From contig NZ_KQ758476.1 of the NCBI RefSeq assembly GCF_001456955.1, positions 1 through 64,000 on the forward strand: a DNA stretch of 64,000 nt. The letters are read 5' to 3'. How positions within the stretch are numbered: the first letter of the stretch is position 1; each line of letters begins with the position of its first letter. The notes below the pieces were generated by a model. The model ran no database searches. It saw only the letters and a list, made by a program, of their open reading frames with translations, and was not told the DNA's origin. The stretch comes from Microbacterium enclense (GTDB lineage: Bacteria > Actinomycetota > Actinomycetes > Actinomycetales > Microbacteriaceae). The position numbers and the translations under genes were made by a program. Shown in pieces: positions 1 through 8,429 of this stretch.

Positions 1-2
1 CC

Positions 3-803
3 ACGACCGCGACGGCGGCGGCGAACAACGACGCCACCGCTGCGGCACAGTCCGCGGGTTCCTCGACCGCCGCCGTGAACGGGTCCACCCAGGCCTCCGC
101 GAACGTCGGCGCCACCGCCAGCGCATCGTCCGTCGCCGCAGCACAAGCCGCCGCCATGAACGATGCAACCGCCACCGGCTCCACGACCGCGACGGCAAGC
201 GCCAACGCGAACGCGTCGGCGGCCGCATCGGCCGCGTCGAAGGGCACGTCGCAGTCCACGGCGTCCGTGAACGTCGACGGGCAGGGATCGTCGGTCGCAT
301 CGTCCGCCGCGTCTGCTCAGGCGAATGCATCGGCATCGGCCGCTGCTGACTCCCGTGCGAACGCTGCTGCCGTGGGAGCCGCGTACAACGACGCGTCGAC
401 GACCGCTACTGCGGCCGCGAACTCGAACGCACGTTCCGCGTCGCAGTCCGCGGCTTCGTCCACCGCTGCCGTCAACGGAGCCACCCAGGCCTCCACCACG
501 GCGACGACGAGCGCGAACGCGTCCGCGGCATCCGCCGCAGTCGCCGCCGCGAACGCGGACGCGAGCGCCGCGACGAACGCCGCCGCCTCGGCAGCCGCGA
601 AGGCGAACAACTCGGCTGCAGCACAGTCGGCCGCAACGGCTGCCTCGACCTCGAACGCATCCGGCAATTCCCAGGCCAACGGACTTGCTGTGACCGGCTT
701 CGAGGCGACCAGTCTGGTCCCTGGAGCGGTCGCCGGACTCACCGGGCTGCTGATCGGTCTGCTGGCACTGGTTGCGTCTCGACGGAAGCGGACGCAGTCG
801 TAA
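3..803 (+). CDS. LAXTG-anchored Ala/Ser/Thr-rich surface protein (5' end outside window)
   Basis: The reading frame is open from the left edge, so the N-terminus and signal peptide are missing. About 225 residues of Ala/Ser/Thr/Asn-rich low-complexity sequence carry degenerate internal repeats; the block QSA(G/A)SSTAAVNG(S/A)TQAS occurs twice. The C-terminus is a textbook cell-wall sorting signal: LAVTG, then a hydrophobic segment of about 25 residues, then the basic tail RRKRTQS. LAXTG is the motif known for class E sortases of actinobacteria, so wall anchoring is likely. The repeats probably form an extended stalk; any functional head would lie upstream of the window. No sortase gene is visible here. 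The identification of the sorting signal is firm; the role is unknown. Confidence 0.85.
   Translation, partial: TTATAAANNDATAAAQSAGSSTAAVNGSTQASANVGATASASSVAAAQAAAMNDATATGSTTATASANANASAAASAASKGTSQSTASVNVDGQGSSVASSAASAQANASASAAADSRANAAAVGAAYNDASTTATAAANSNARSASQSAASSTAAVNGATQASTTATTSANASAASAAVAAANADASAATNAAASAAAKANNSAAAQSAATAASTSNASGNSQANGLAVTGFEATSLVPGAVAGLTGLLIGLLALVASRRKRTQS
48..494 (+). repeat. Two copies of a 51-bp repeat inside the surface-protein gene
   Basis: Copies at 48-98 and 444-494 encode nearly the same 17 residues and differ mainly at third codon positions. A further shared segment, TCCACGACCGCGACGGC, occurs near position 1 and at 180-196. Such in-frame repeats can expand or contract by recombination. 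Confidence 0.75.
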
Positions 804-804
804 G

Positions 805-846
805 CTGACACACCCGAGCGGGGGTGTCAGGGAGATTCACTCCCTG
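805..846 (+). terminator. Hairpin terminator after the surface-protein gene
   Basis: An 11-bp stem (805-815 with 820-830, one mismatch, loop GAGC) begins two bases after the stop codon. A second, overlapping stem CAGGGAG/CTCCCTG (828-834 with 840-846) follows. There is no T-tract, which is common for terminators in high-GC actinobacteria. Confidence 0.6.
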
Positions 847-1043
847 GCATCCCCGTTCGGCGTTTCAGCTGCCACGTGAGAGCGAACCCGCAGACGACGC
901 GTTGCAGCTTCGGGCCGGCCCCGAATCAGAGATCGACCTCTGATGCAACCCACCCCCGCGAACTCGCTTGCTGGGAGGAAGCTGGATGTCACGAGACTCC
1001 CGCCTCGAGCGGGCATCGGTTCACACTCGCGAAAGGAACAACA

Positions 1044-1310
1044 ATGGGATTCTTCGGATTTCTTCTCCTCGGCCTCATCGCCGGCGCCATCGCCAAGCTG
1101 ATCCTCCCCGGCAAGCAGGGCGGCGGCTGGCTCATCACGCTCGTGCTCGGCGTCGTGGGCGCGCTGCTGGGCGGGTTCCTCGGCTCCGTTCTCTTCAACG
1201 CGCCTTTGGAGGACTTCTTCTCGATCCAGACCTGGCTCCTCGCCATCGGCGGCTCGATCATCGTCCTCCTCATCTACGGCCTGATCGTGGGGCGTCGCGC
1301 CACGCGCTGA
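1044..1310 (+). CDS. GlsB/YeaQ/YmgE-family small membrane protein
   Basis: An 88-residue protein with the family pattern: GFLLLGLIAGAIAKLILPGKQGG at the N-terminus, a second Gly-rich hydrophobic helix (VLGVVGALLGGFLGS) and a third near the end followed by GRRATR. The family (transglycosylase-associated or GlsB) is linked to stress responses, but its biochemistry is unsettled. The ATG is chosen because GAAAGGA lies just upstream and the GFFGFLLLG opening is conserved; the same frame is open further upstream but that part looks non-coding. It stands alone with a strong terminator behind it. Confidence 0.88.
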   Translation: MGFFGFLLLGLIAGAIAKLILPGKQGGGWLITLVLGVVGALLGGFLGSVLFNAPLEDFFSIQTWLLAIGGSIIVLLIYGLIVGRRATR

Positions 1311-1320
1311 CGACCATCAT

Positions 1321-1361
1321 CGAAAGGCCCGGGGCGGTGGGACCGCGCCCCGGGCCTTTCG
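1321..1361 (+). terminator. Strong intrinsic terminator
   Basis: A perfect 16-bp stem (1321-1336 with 1346-1361) with a 9-base loop lies ten bases after the GlsB-family stop codon. Confidence 0.85.
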
Positions 1362-1420
1362 GCGTTTCTGCGTTCGTCAACCCGGGCTGTTGATCGCATC
1401 CGGACTCCTACCGTGGGCGG

Positions 1421-2296
1421 ATGCCACGTGACACCCTTTCCGCACAGACGCTCGCCCGCCGAATCGTCCAGACCGCCTCGGCCGACGTCGAGTCCAGTGA
1501 GGCGGCGGCTCTCGGCGATGAACCCGACGGCCTGCACCAGCACCGCGTCGCCGTCCGGCGACTTCGGAGCGTGCTCGCCGTCCTGCGTCGCATCGCGCCG
1601 GCGTCGGAGACTCGCGCGCTGCGCGCGGCGATGAAGGAATGGGGTCACTTGCTCGGTGACGCGCGCGACGCCGAGGTGCGGGCGGATCGTGCCGAGAGCA
1701 CTCTCGCGGAATGCGGCGTCGACGATGCCGATGCCCGCCGGCGTCTCGTCGGCGACGAACGCGCTGCATACCGCCACCTGCACGAGCGTGTCGTGGAGGC
1801 GCATGACTCGGACGCAGCGCGTGCCCGGACGCAGGCCCTGCGGGAAGCCGGACTGCGCCTCGAACTCGATCACGACGACGCCAGGGCGAAGAAGGTCTTC
1901 CGTCGCCTGCTCGTTCGAGAGGCCGACCGTGTCGCACGCGCCGCGCGGCGAAGCGACGGCTCACTGGAGCGCCTGCACGACGTGCGCAAGGCGTCACGCC
2001 GCCTGCGGTATCTCGCCGAAGCGGTCGACCGCGCCGACGCACACGTGCCCGGCGCCGACGCCCGGCGTCTGGGCCGGGCCGCGAAGCGGGTCCACAAGCT
2101 CCTCGGCGAACACCGCGACGACCTCCTGCTCGCCGAGCGCGCGAGACGGATGCATCGGCGGGCGTTCACCGCGCAGGAGGACACCGGTCCGTACGACGCC
2201 GTCGCGGCACGCGCTGACCAGCGTGCGGAGAAGCACATCCGACGTGTGCCGAAGGCATTGAAGAAGGTGAGAAAGGCGGCGAAGCGGCTCGCCTGA
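1421..2296 (+). CDS. CHAD domain-containing protein
   Basis: A 291-residue, Arg/Ala/His-rich, all-helical protein. It has the two-fold CHAD signature: a His followed by a basic patch, LHQHRVAVRRLRSVL at about residues 38-52, and its internal counterpart LHDVRKASRRLRYLAEA at about 184-200. CHAD domains bind inorganic polyphosphate through these conserved histidines and basic residues. The tail is very Lys/Arg-rich (ALKKVRKAAKRLA). No CYTH triphosphatase domain is fused or adjacent, so this is a stand-alone CHAD protein, probably binding polyphosphate. The EEP-family gene starts 17 bases downstream, so the two may share a transcript. Confidence 0.88.
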   Translation: MPRDTLSAQTLARRIVQTASADVESSEAAALGDEPDGLHQHRVAVRRLRSVLAVLRRIAPASETRALRAAMKEWGHLLGDARDAEVRADRAESTLAECGVDDADARRRLVGDERAAYRHLHERVVEAHDSDAARARTQALREAGLRLELDHDDARAKKVFRRLLVREADRVARAARRSDGSLERLHDVRKASRRLRYLAEAVDRADAHVPGADARRLGRAAKRVHKLLGEHRDDLLLAERARRMHRRAFTAQEDTGPYDAVAARADQRAEKHIRRVPKALKKVRKAAKRLA

Positions 2297-2313
2297 CGCT
2301 CTACGGGACGACG

Positions 2314-3339
2314 ATGCCGACTCGCCCTCGTCTCTCCTTCTCTTTCCTCGCCACCGTCCTCCTCGGTGCCCTCGCGGCCGGAGTCGTACTGTGGCCGCAG
2401 GGGGTCGGCATCCATCGACTGCCCTTCGTGGCCAACGTCATCTCTCTGCGCGGGATCTTCGCGCTCGGTCTCGCGGTGCTCGCCGTGATCGCCGGCGCGA
2501 TCGCCGTCCGGCGCAGGAGATGGGGTGTCAGCGCCGCCCTGGCGATCGCGCTCGCCGCGGGGTCGCTCGGACACGTCGGCGTGCTGATCGCGCGCGGGTG
2601 GAGTTCGTCGACGTCGGGAGGCGATCTCACCGTGGTCTCATGGAACGCCTACGGCGGGGGCGCGTCGCCGGCTGACATCGCTCGACTCGTGCGCGAGACC
2701 CGCGCCGATGTCGTCAGCCTCCCCGAGACGGATGCGTTCGCCGCGGCGGAGGTCATCGGCATCCTGCGCCGTGCGGGGATCGAGATGCGCCACGACACCG
2801 TCGCCGCAGCGCCGGGCGGCGAGACCATCCCGACATCGATCCTCATCTCGAACCGGCTCGGCACTTACACGCGCGACGCGTCGATCCCCTCGACGCCGGG
2901 TCTGCCGAGCGGCGTGTGGCGACCGGTCGACGGCGACGGGCCGACGCTCGTGGCCGCGCATCCCATGCCGCCCCTGCCGGAGACCATGGCGGAGTGGGAC
3001 GAGGGCCTGCGCTGGATCGCGGCGCGATGCGCGGAGTCCGATGTGATCGTCGCGGGCGACCTGAACGCCACCGTCGACCATTTCGCCGGCCTCGGCTCAC
3101 GCGAGGACGTGATCGGCGGATGCCGTGACGCGGCGTCCGAGGCCGGTGGGGCAGCGCGGGGGACCTGGCCCGTGCGGCTCCCGGTCGCTTTCGCGGCCCC
3201 GATCGACCACGTGCTCGTCGGCGCTGCCTGGCGCGTGGAGTCGTTCGCCGTGCTTCCCGGGTTCGACGACGCCGGCAGCGACCACCGGCCGATCGTCGCC
3301 ACCCTCACCCGTGAAGACCGCGCAACCGTGACGCCGTGA
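2314..3339 (+). CDS. Membrane-anchored endonuclease/exonuclease/phosphatase (EEP) family protein
   Basis: A 341-residue protein with three N-terminal membrane helices (about residues 7-27, 43-64 and 70-93) followed by an EEP domain. The metal-dependent phosphodiesterase motifs are in order: SWNAY near 109, PETD near 137 (the metal-binding Glu), AGDLNAT near 247, DHVLVG near 298 and SDHRPI near 321 (the catalytic Asp-His pair). The topology puts the domain outside the membrane. The substrate could be a nucleic acid, phospholipid or another phosphodiester and cannot be read from sequence. It follows the CHAD gene by 17 bases. Confidence 0.87.
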   Translation: MPTRPRLSFSFLATVLLGALAAGVVLWPQGVGIHRLPFVANVISLRGIFALGLAVLAVIAGAIAVRRRRWGVSAALAIALAAGSLGHVGVLIARGWSSSTSGGDLTVVSWNAYGGGASPADIARLVRETRADVVSLPETDAFAAAEVIGILRRAGIEMRHDTVAAAPGGETIPTSILISNRLGTYTRDASIPSTPGLPSGVWRPVDGDGPTLVAAHPMPPLPETMAEWDEGLRWIAARCAESDVIVAGDLNATVDHFAGLGSREDVIGGCRDAASEAGGAARGTWPVRLPVAFAAPIDHVLVGAAWRVESFAVLPGFDDAGSDHRPIVATLTREDRATVTP

Positions 3340-3357
3340 CGTGACGGGAGGGTCGGA

Positions 3358-3786
3358 TCACTCCAGCGTCGGCGGCAACACGTAGACGACGTCGGCGCCG
3401 TCGCGTGCGTGCTCGACGAATCCGATCCGCGCGAGCACATCGTGTGCCGGGTGGTCGCTCGCAGCGACGCAGGCGTACAGCGGCCGTTCGGCCTCGTGTG
3501 CGGTCAACAAGCGCAGGGCCTCGGTCGGCGCATCGTCGTCGGCGTCGGGCGAGACGGCGAGCAGGATCTCCCGGTCGCCTTCGACGTCCATCGCGGCGGC
3601 GACGCCGACCACCGCGGCATCCTCGACGATGACCTGCGCGACGACGTCGGCACGTGCGGTCCAGGCATCGAACGAGGATCGATCGTCGAACGCGGCGCGA
3701 GGCCAGGCCGACCCGCTCGCGCGGGCGGCCGAGAAGGCGGCATCCCGATCGTCGTCGTGCAGGTCGCGCAGCTCGATGTGGGACAT
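3358..3786 (-). CDS. GNAT-like acetyltransferase
   Basis: A 142-residue protein with a GNAT-like layout: an N-terminal helical segment, a central strand pair (VVGVAAAMDVEGDREILLAVSP) and the typical C-terminus in which a helix (HDVLARIGF) leads to a final strand (ADVVYVLP). The family transfers an acetyl group from acetyl-CoA to an amine; the acceptor is unknown. The acetyl-CoA binding loop is poorly conserved, so the call rests on overall pattern. It converges with the EEP gene and is 18 bases from its stop. Confidence 0.6.
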   Translation of the reverse strand: MSHIELRDLHDDDRDAAFSAARASGSAWPRAAFDDRSSFDAWTARADVVAQVIVEDAAVVGVAAAMDVEGDREILLAVSPDADDDAPTEALRLLTAHEAERPLYACVAASDHPAHDVLARIGFVEHARDGADVVYVLPPTLE

Positions 3787-3834
3787 GCCGTCACGCTAGC
3801 GTCGCGCGACCGGGCGATCGCCGGACTTGTGCGT

Positions 3835-4443
3835 TCACGCGAAACCGTGCAGGGCGAGGAACGTCCACGTGGCGCCATTGGTGTCGCGCGCCGCGATCTG
3901 CGCGCGGAGGTGCTCGAAGAGCGCTCCGCGGGTGCCGTCGGAGACGCTCTCCCACCCGTCGAGATTGCGGCGGAGGACCAGGTCGGTCTGATCCAATGCT
4001 CGGCCGAAGACGATATTGCGCGAACTGGCCGCGGCGTGAGTGTAGAACGCGAGGACGGCGGTGACGTACGCCCGCGAGGAGTCGGCGTCGCGCATGCGGT
4101 CGACGAGGTCGAGCATGGTGGCGATGTCATCGTCCGTACAGCGGGGGACCGCCACGCGGAGGGCGCCCGCGATCGTGTGGGCGGCGTACTCGCGCATATC
4201 GATGCGGGCGCGATCGGAGAGGGCGGAGACGCGCGTGTACCTGTTCGCCGCGACCTCGACGAGCCCGATCCTCTCGAGCTTCTGGAGGGCTTCGCGCACC
4301 GGTGTGCGAGAGATGCCCATGAGCTCGGCGAGTTCGACGTCGCGGAGGCGGTCGCCGGGTTGCAGCCGGCCGTCGACGATGGCCTCGCCGAGGGCACGAT
4401 ATGCCTCGTCGACGAGAGCCGAAGCACGGCGGCGACCATCCAT
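3835..4443 (-). CDS. GntR-family transcriptional regulator
   Basis: A 202-residue regulator. The N-terminal winged helix is clear: ALGEAIVDGRLQPGDRLRDVELAELMGISRTPVREALQKLERIGLVEV. An all-helical ligand-binding half resembling the FCD class follows. The ATG at 4443 gives the usual short lead into the DNA-binding domain; a GTG at 4521 in the same frame would add 26 Arg-rich residues that look non-coding. No obvious target operon is adjacent, since the neighbours are a GNAT gene and cspA. The effector is unknown. Confidence 0.82.
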   Translation of the reverse strand: MDGRRRASALVDEAYRALGEAIVDGRLQPGDRLRDVELAELMGISRTPVREALQKLERIGLVEVAANRYTRVSALSDRARIDMREYAAHTIAGALRVAVPRCTDDDIATMLDLVDRMRDADSSRAYVTAVLAFYTHAAASSRNIVFGRALDQTDLVLRRNLDGWESVSDGTRGALFEHLRAQIAARDTNGATWTFLALHGFA

Positions 4444-4762
4444 CAGCCGGATTTTACGACGTGCGGATAGCACAGAACGTCGGTCTTGCTCCGAAATTCT
4501 TCGTTTTCGTGTCGCGCGCACGCCTCCGCGCCGGTATTGTCATCTCGTCACGCCTCGCGTGACATATCCGGGGGGATCCGTCGACGCCCGGGCTTCGAGC
4601 CTCGCTCAGCCCGGGCGTCGTATGGGCTGACGTGCGTTTCCGTCGCGATGCGTCTCGCGCAACGTTTGTGTCACGGTGCCGTGCGCACGACGAATCCGGC
4701 CGTTACCGTGGGGGCACAGTCCGGCGCGCTCGGTGTCGGCTCGAGCGGGAAACGGCAACACG
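4444..4762. other. 319-bp intergenic region with an orphan hairpin
   Basis: No protein gene is visible. It holds a short hairpin (GTCACGC/GCGTGAC, 4547-4563) and a perfect terminator-like stem at 4582-4620 that does not follow any annotated gene. The right part must contain the cspA promoter and 5' leader. Confidence 0.5.
4582..4620 (+). terminator. Orphan terminator-like hairpin upstream of cspA
   Basis: A perfect 13-bp stem (4582-4594 with 4608-4620) with a 13-base loop. It lies between the start of the GntR gene (minus) and the start of cspA (plus), so neither gene explains it. It may end a small RNA or act in the cspA leader. Confidence 0.5.
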
Positions 4763-4969
4763 ATGAGCACGCAGGGCACGGTCAAGTGGTTCAACTCGGA
4801 GAAGGGCTTCGGCTTCATCGCCCCGGATGACGGTGGGCAGGACGTCTTCGCCCACTACAGCGCCATCCAGTCGGGCGGCTACCGCTCGCTCGAGGAGAAC
4901 CAGCGCGTCGAGTTCGAGGTCGCCCAGGGCCCCAAGGGCCTTCAGGCGGAGAACATCCGCGCGCTCTGA
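4763..4969 (+). CDS. cspA: Cold-shock protein (CspA family)
   Basis: A 68-residue single-domain cold-shock protein. Both RNA-binding motifs are intact: KGFGFIAP (RNP1, residues 16-23) and DVFAHYSAI (RNP2). The length matches the family. These OB-fold proteins bind single-stranded RNA and DNA and act as RNA chaperones. The start is fixed by the conserved [11 protein letters not shown] opening. The neighbours are unrelated. Confidence 0.95.
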   Translation: MSTQGTVKWFNSEKGFGFIAPDDGGQDVFAHYSAIQSGGYRSLEENQRVEFEVAQGPKGLQAENIRAL

Positions 4970-4987
4970 CTCTTCCGACACTTCTCG

Positions 4988-5024
4988 AGCACTCCGGCCG
5001 ACGCGAGGCGTCGACCGGGGTGCT
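4988..5024. terminator. Bidirectional terminator between cspA and the DUF2156 gene
   Basis: A long stem (4988-4997 with 5015-5024, plus an inner CGACGC/GCGTCG) sits exactly between the two convergent stop codons. Confidence 0.7.
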
Positions 5025-7088
5025 TCAGTTCTCCTGCCGCACGAGATCGACGCCCGCCGCAGCGAACTGCCGAATCGTCGCGTGCGGCAGGAACGCCCGT
5101 GTGAGCGCGGCTCCGATACGGGTGAGATCCGCTTCGTCGCGGTACAGCAGGTACATGGTCTCGTACCGCGGGTGGAACTTCTGCTTGAACCGGTGCAACG
5201 ACGAGAAGCCGTAGACCGGCTCGAGCAGGTCGGCCAGGCGCCTCTGCAGGTCGGCGATCACTCCGGCGTCCGCGGGGTACTCATGCGCGAGGGGAGCGCC
5301 CGACAGCGACATGACCTGCGCGCCCTCGGCCGAGAACTGCCGGGCGGAGGCGCCGATCAGGAACTCCATGACCGGACCGAAGCCGCCGTCGCGTCGACGC
5401 ATGAGATCGAGGGTCCAGCCGCGGATGGCGCCCTCTCCGTAAACGGGCAGCCACGACAGGAATCCGTCGACATCACCCGCGGGCGAGACGGCCAGCGCGA
5501 CACGCACCTCGGGGTCGGACGCCTCGTGCAGGGTCCCCAGTGTGAATCCCATCTCCGGCAGACCCTTGTCGCCCACCCAGCTCTCGGAGATCGCCCGGAG
5601 CTGCTGCCGCACGCCCCACGTCTCGTCGCCCAATCGCGACAGCCGGAACGTCATGCCCTCGCGTTCCGCGCGGTTCAGGGACGTGCGCACCGCCCCCCAC
5701 GCCTTGCCCGTGAACTGCAGCCCTGGCAGGTCGACGACGGTGTCGTCGGCCACCACGATGCTGCGCCACCCCGCCGGAACGGCCGCGAGCGTGGCGGCTC
5801 CGGCGCTGAAGAAGCAGGGGGCCAGTCCCGCGGCCTCGGCGCGGTCGACGAAAGCGCGCACTGTTGCGGCTCGGGACTCGGGCGGGCCGAGCGGGTCGCC
5901 CAGCGCGAGTGCGACCCCCGAGCGGCGCTGGTACGCCACCATGCCGCGGTCGAAGCGGGCGTACGACATGCCCTCCCACGTCGTCATCCACGACAGGGTT
6001 CCCCCGCCGCTGGCGCGCAGTTCCTGCTTCACCTCATCGACGGTCGGCGCCGGAGCGTCTCCGAGGGCAGCCCGCGGGCGCGCGCGGAACGCTGCACGCA
6101 CCAGCACGAAGTACACCGACGCCACGATCCACAGCGCCGACGAGGCGAGCACGCTGCTGATGTCGGCATCCGCCTCTGCCTCGATCCCCGGCGCTCCCGA
6201 CAGCAGCAGGATGCCGACGACCAGCACCACGAGAATCAGGTTGAGCGCGCAATAGACGATCACGACGATCCACGCCCACCGGCGGCCTCGACGCAGCGCC
6301 GTGGCGACGACGAGGACGACGACGGTGTTGACCGCCACGTCGATCCACGACCCTGCGGCCGCCGCGGAGTATCCGAACGGCCCCGTCATGGGAGCGACGT
6401 AGCCGAGGATCTCGATGGCGCCCAGCGCACACAGCACGACGAACGCGACCAACCGCTGCTCGCGGACGCTCACGCGCTGCGGACGAAGGGAGCGGTCGAC
6501 GGCGAGCACGAGCAGCACGGCCAGCACATGCTCGAGGTCGGGGAGCGAGCCGTAGTAGAAGAACGACACGGCGAGCACGGCGAGGAAGACGGTCCACGCG
6601 CGGAGCCGCCACGGCGAGGGGAGAAGGGCGAGAGCCGCGGCCAGGCAGGCGAACAGCCCGCCCGACGGGCCCACGTCGAGAGCGGTGGCCTGTTCCTGAG
6701 CCCATTGCCACGGCAGCAGCGAGGCGCCCCAGAGGAACGCGGAGGCCGCGAGCACGGAGAACAGCTGCCCCGCGGCGAATGTCGTGGCGGCTGCGCGCGA
6801 GCCGCGGCGCGCTTCGAGAAAGGCCATCGCCGCGAGCAACGGGATGCCGGCGGCGTAGATCCAGGGAGCGCTGACGAAGAACGTGCCCGTGATGGGCGTC
6901 CACCACCGGCCGGCCCGAAGGGCGGGGAGGCCGTACGCCACGGTGTCGTACAGATCGGAGTCGGCGAACGGACGCCACAAGCCGCCGGAGAGAACACCCA
7001 CCAGCAGCAGCACCCCGGCCAGCGACAGGGAAACCGGCACCCGCCGTACGACCGAGAGCGAGCGCGTAGCGAAGGTCTTCTCGGCCAT
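5025..7088 (-). CDS. DUF2156 (LPG-synthetase C-terminal) protein with rhomboid-like membrane half
   Basis: A 687-residue protein. About 8-9 membrane helices fill the first 340 residues, followed by a cytosolic DUF2156 domain, the fold that transfers aminoacyl groups from tRNA to phosphatidylglycerol in MprF/LysX. Recognisable pieces include LDLMRRRDGGFGPVMEFLIG and a C-terminal FSSLHRFKQKFHPRYETMYLLYR. The membrane half contains GPSGGLFA and later DLEHVLAVLL, which resemble the Ser and His motifs of rhomboid proteases; this is a suggestion, not proof. A paralogue lies at 28319-30895. The start is the ATG at MAEKTF; the longer frame to 7178 adds non-conserved sequence. The likely role is membrane lipid aminoacylation or a related transfer. 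Confidence 0.8.
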   Translation of the reverse strand: MAEKTFATRSLSVVRRVPVSLSLAGVLLLVGVLSGGLWRPFADSDLYDTVAYGLPALRAGRWWTPITGTFFVSAPWIYAAGIPLLAAMAFLEARRGSRAAATTFAAGQLFSVLAASAFLWGASLLPWQWAQEQATALDVGPSGGLFACLAAALALLPSPWRLRAWTVFLAVLAVSFFYYGSLPDLEHVLAVLLVLAVDRSLRPQRVSVREQRLVAFVVLCALGAIEILGYVAPMTGPFGYSAAAAGSWIDVAVNTVVVLVVATALRRGRRWAWIVVIVYCALNLILVVLVVGILLLSGAPGIEAEADADISSVLASSALWIVASVYFVLVRAAFRARPRAALGDAPAPTVDEVKQELRASGGGTLSWMTTWEGMSYARFDRGMVAYQRRSGVALALGDPLGPPESRAATVRAFVDRAEAAGLAPCFFSAGAATLAAVPAGWRSIVVADDTVVDLPGLQFTGKAWGAVRTSLNRAEREGMTFRLSRLGDETWGVRQQLRAISESWVGDKGLPEMGFTLGTLHEASDPEVRVALAVSPAGDVDGFLSWLPVYGEGAIRGWTLDLMRRRDGGFGPVMEFLIGASARQFSAEGAQVMSLSGAPLAHEYPADAGVIADLQRRLADLLEPVYGFSSLHRFKQKFHPRYETMYLLYRDEADLTRIGAALTRAFLPHATIRQFAAAGVDLVRQEN

Positions 7089-7208
7089 GCCGCTCACGAT
7101 AGGGCACGGGCCGTGCGCGGCGGGATGGTGCCGTGGCACCGAGTGTCGCGGGGGCGCGACCGCGGCGCGGAGTCGCACCGCGTGCCGCTCACCGGTCGGC
7201 GGGCGACC

Positions 7209-8429
7209 TCAGCGCACTGCGGCCCACGCCGCCCGAGCCGCCGCCAGGGCCGCCGCAGCGTCGGTCGCGGCGCGGGCCTCGGCGAGGTGGCGACGCGCGC
7301 GCTCGAGACGGAGCAGCAGGGCGATGCGGTTCTCACCGTCGGGCGCTGCGAGCCCGGCCTCATCAGGCACTGCATCGCGCGCGTCAGCCGCGGCGAGGGC
7401 GGCGCGCGCGCAGGCAAGGGTTCCCGGCAGGGCGGCGCGAGCCGCCTCCAGACGCCGTCGCACGCTGACGGCCTCGTCGAGCAGTTGGTCGCGTTCTTCG
7501 CGCACCGTCGCGACGACGGCGATCGCCTCGCGCGGTCGGCGCGACGCGGAGGCGGCGGCGTCGTCGAGGGCGTCGGCGGCGACCCGCAGGCGCTCCGCCG
7601 CGCCGGGGCGACACGCAGCGGGTCGCGAGGTCGCCACATCGAGAGCCTGTTCGACCTCGCTCCGCGCCGCCGCGAGCTCGGCGTCGGCGTTGTCGGCGGC
7701 CTGCATCGCGACCCGGTGATCATCCTCGACGGCGCGCAGGTGACGCGCGGCGCGGTTCACGGCCGCGGTCGCCCGGAGCAGGTGGTCGGCGGTGGGTTCC
7801 GCGGCCGCTCGGTCGAGGGCGGTGTCGGCCTCGGCGAGGGCGTCGGTCGCGGCGCTCGCAGCCGTGGCGGCATCGGCCCAGTCCACATCGTCGAAGCGCG
7901 CGCGCAGGGCGGCGATCAGCGGCTCGGGGTCGCCCGACGCCGCCACCAGCTCGTCACGCCGTGCGCGGGCGGCGGCGAGAAGCCCCTGGGGCGTGCGATG
8001 GACGGCGACCCAGTCGGTCAGCTGCGAACGCGTCGAGGCGACACTCTCGCGTTGGAACTCGAGCGCCTGCGTGACGCGTGCCGCCTGCGTCCGGCGGCGG
8101 GCGGCCACGCCGGCGTCGTCCTCCAGGGCGAGCACGTCACCGAACCCGCGATCGCGTGCCCGGTGCGCCGTCGCTCGCGCTCGCCGGAGGGCGATCGGGA
8201 CGTCGGTCGCTTCGTCCGCGTCGGCGGCTTCGAAGGCCAGATCGAGGTCGCGAAGCGCATCATCCAGTGCGAGCAGGGCGCGAGCGGCATCCGATACCGC
8301 GCGGTCGGCGGCCGCTCGAGCGCGGGGCGAGCGGCGCTGCAGGCGCACCGCGACGACGACGATCAGCGTCACGAGGGCGGCGGCGCCCAGGGCGATCGCC
8401 GCCGGCACCAGCCACCCGAGATCAGGCAC
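7209..8429 (-). CDS. Membrane-anchored coiled-coil protein, function unknown
   Basis: About 406 residues. One membrane helix (LVPAAIALGAAALVTLIVVVAVRL) near the N-terminus is followed by some 350 residues of Ala/Arg/Asp/Glu-rich helix with heptad character and no catalytic motif. The chosen GTG start overlaps the end of the HAD gene by 8 bases. The same frame is open up to 8525, but the added residues lie inside the HAD gene and look random. The stop is 120 bases from the DUF2156 gene start, in the same direction. I do not recognise a named family. Confidence 0.65.
   Translation of the reverse strand: MPDLGWLVPAAIALGAAALVTLIVVVAVRLQRRSPRARAAADRAVSDAARALLALDDALRDLDLAFEAADADEATDVPIALRRARATAHRARDRGFGDVLALEDDAGVAARRRTQAARVTQALEFQRESVASTRSQLTDWVAVHRTPQGLLAAARARRDELVAASGDPEPLIAALRARFDDVDWADAATAASAATDALAEADTALDRAAAEPTADHLLRATAAVNRAARHLRAVEDDHRVAMQAADNADAELAAARSEVEQALDVATSRPAACRPGAAERLRVAADALDDAAASASRRPREAIAVVATVREERDQLLDEAVSVRRRLEAARAALPGTLACARAALAAADARDAVPDEAGLAAPDGENRIALLLRLERARRHLAEARAATDAAAALAAARAAWAAVR

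Noticed and set aside
876..1043. Longer N-terminus for the GlsB-family protein
   Set aside because: The added residues are not conserved, and the ribosome site lies directly before the ATG at 1044.
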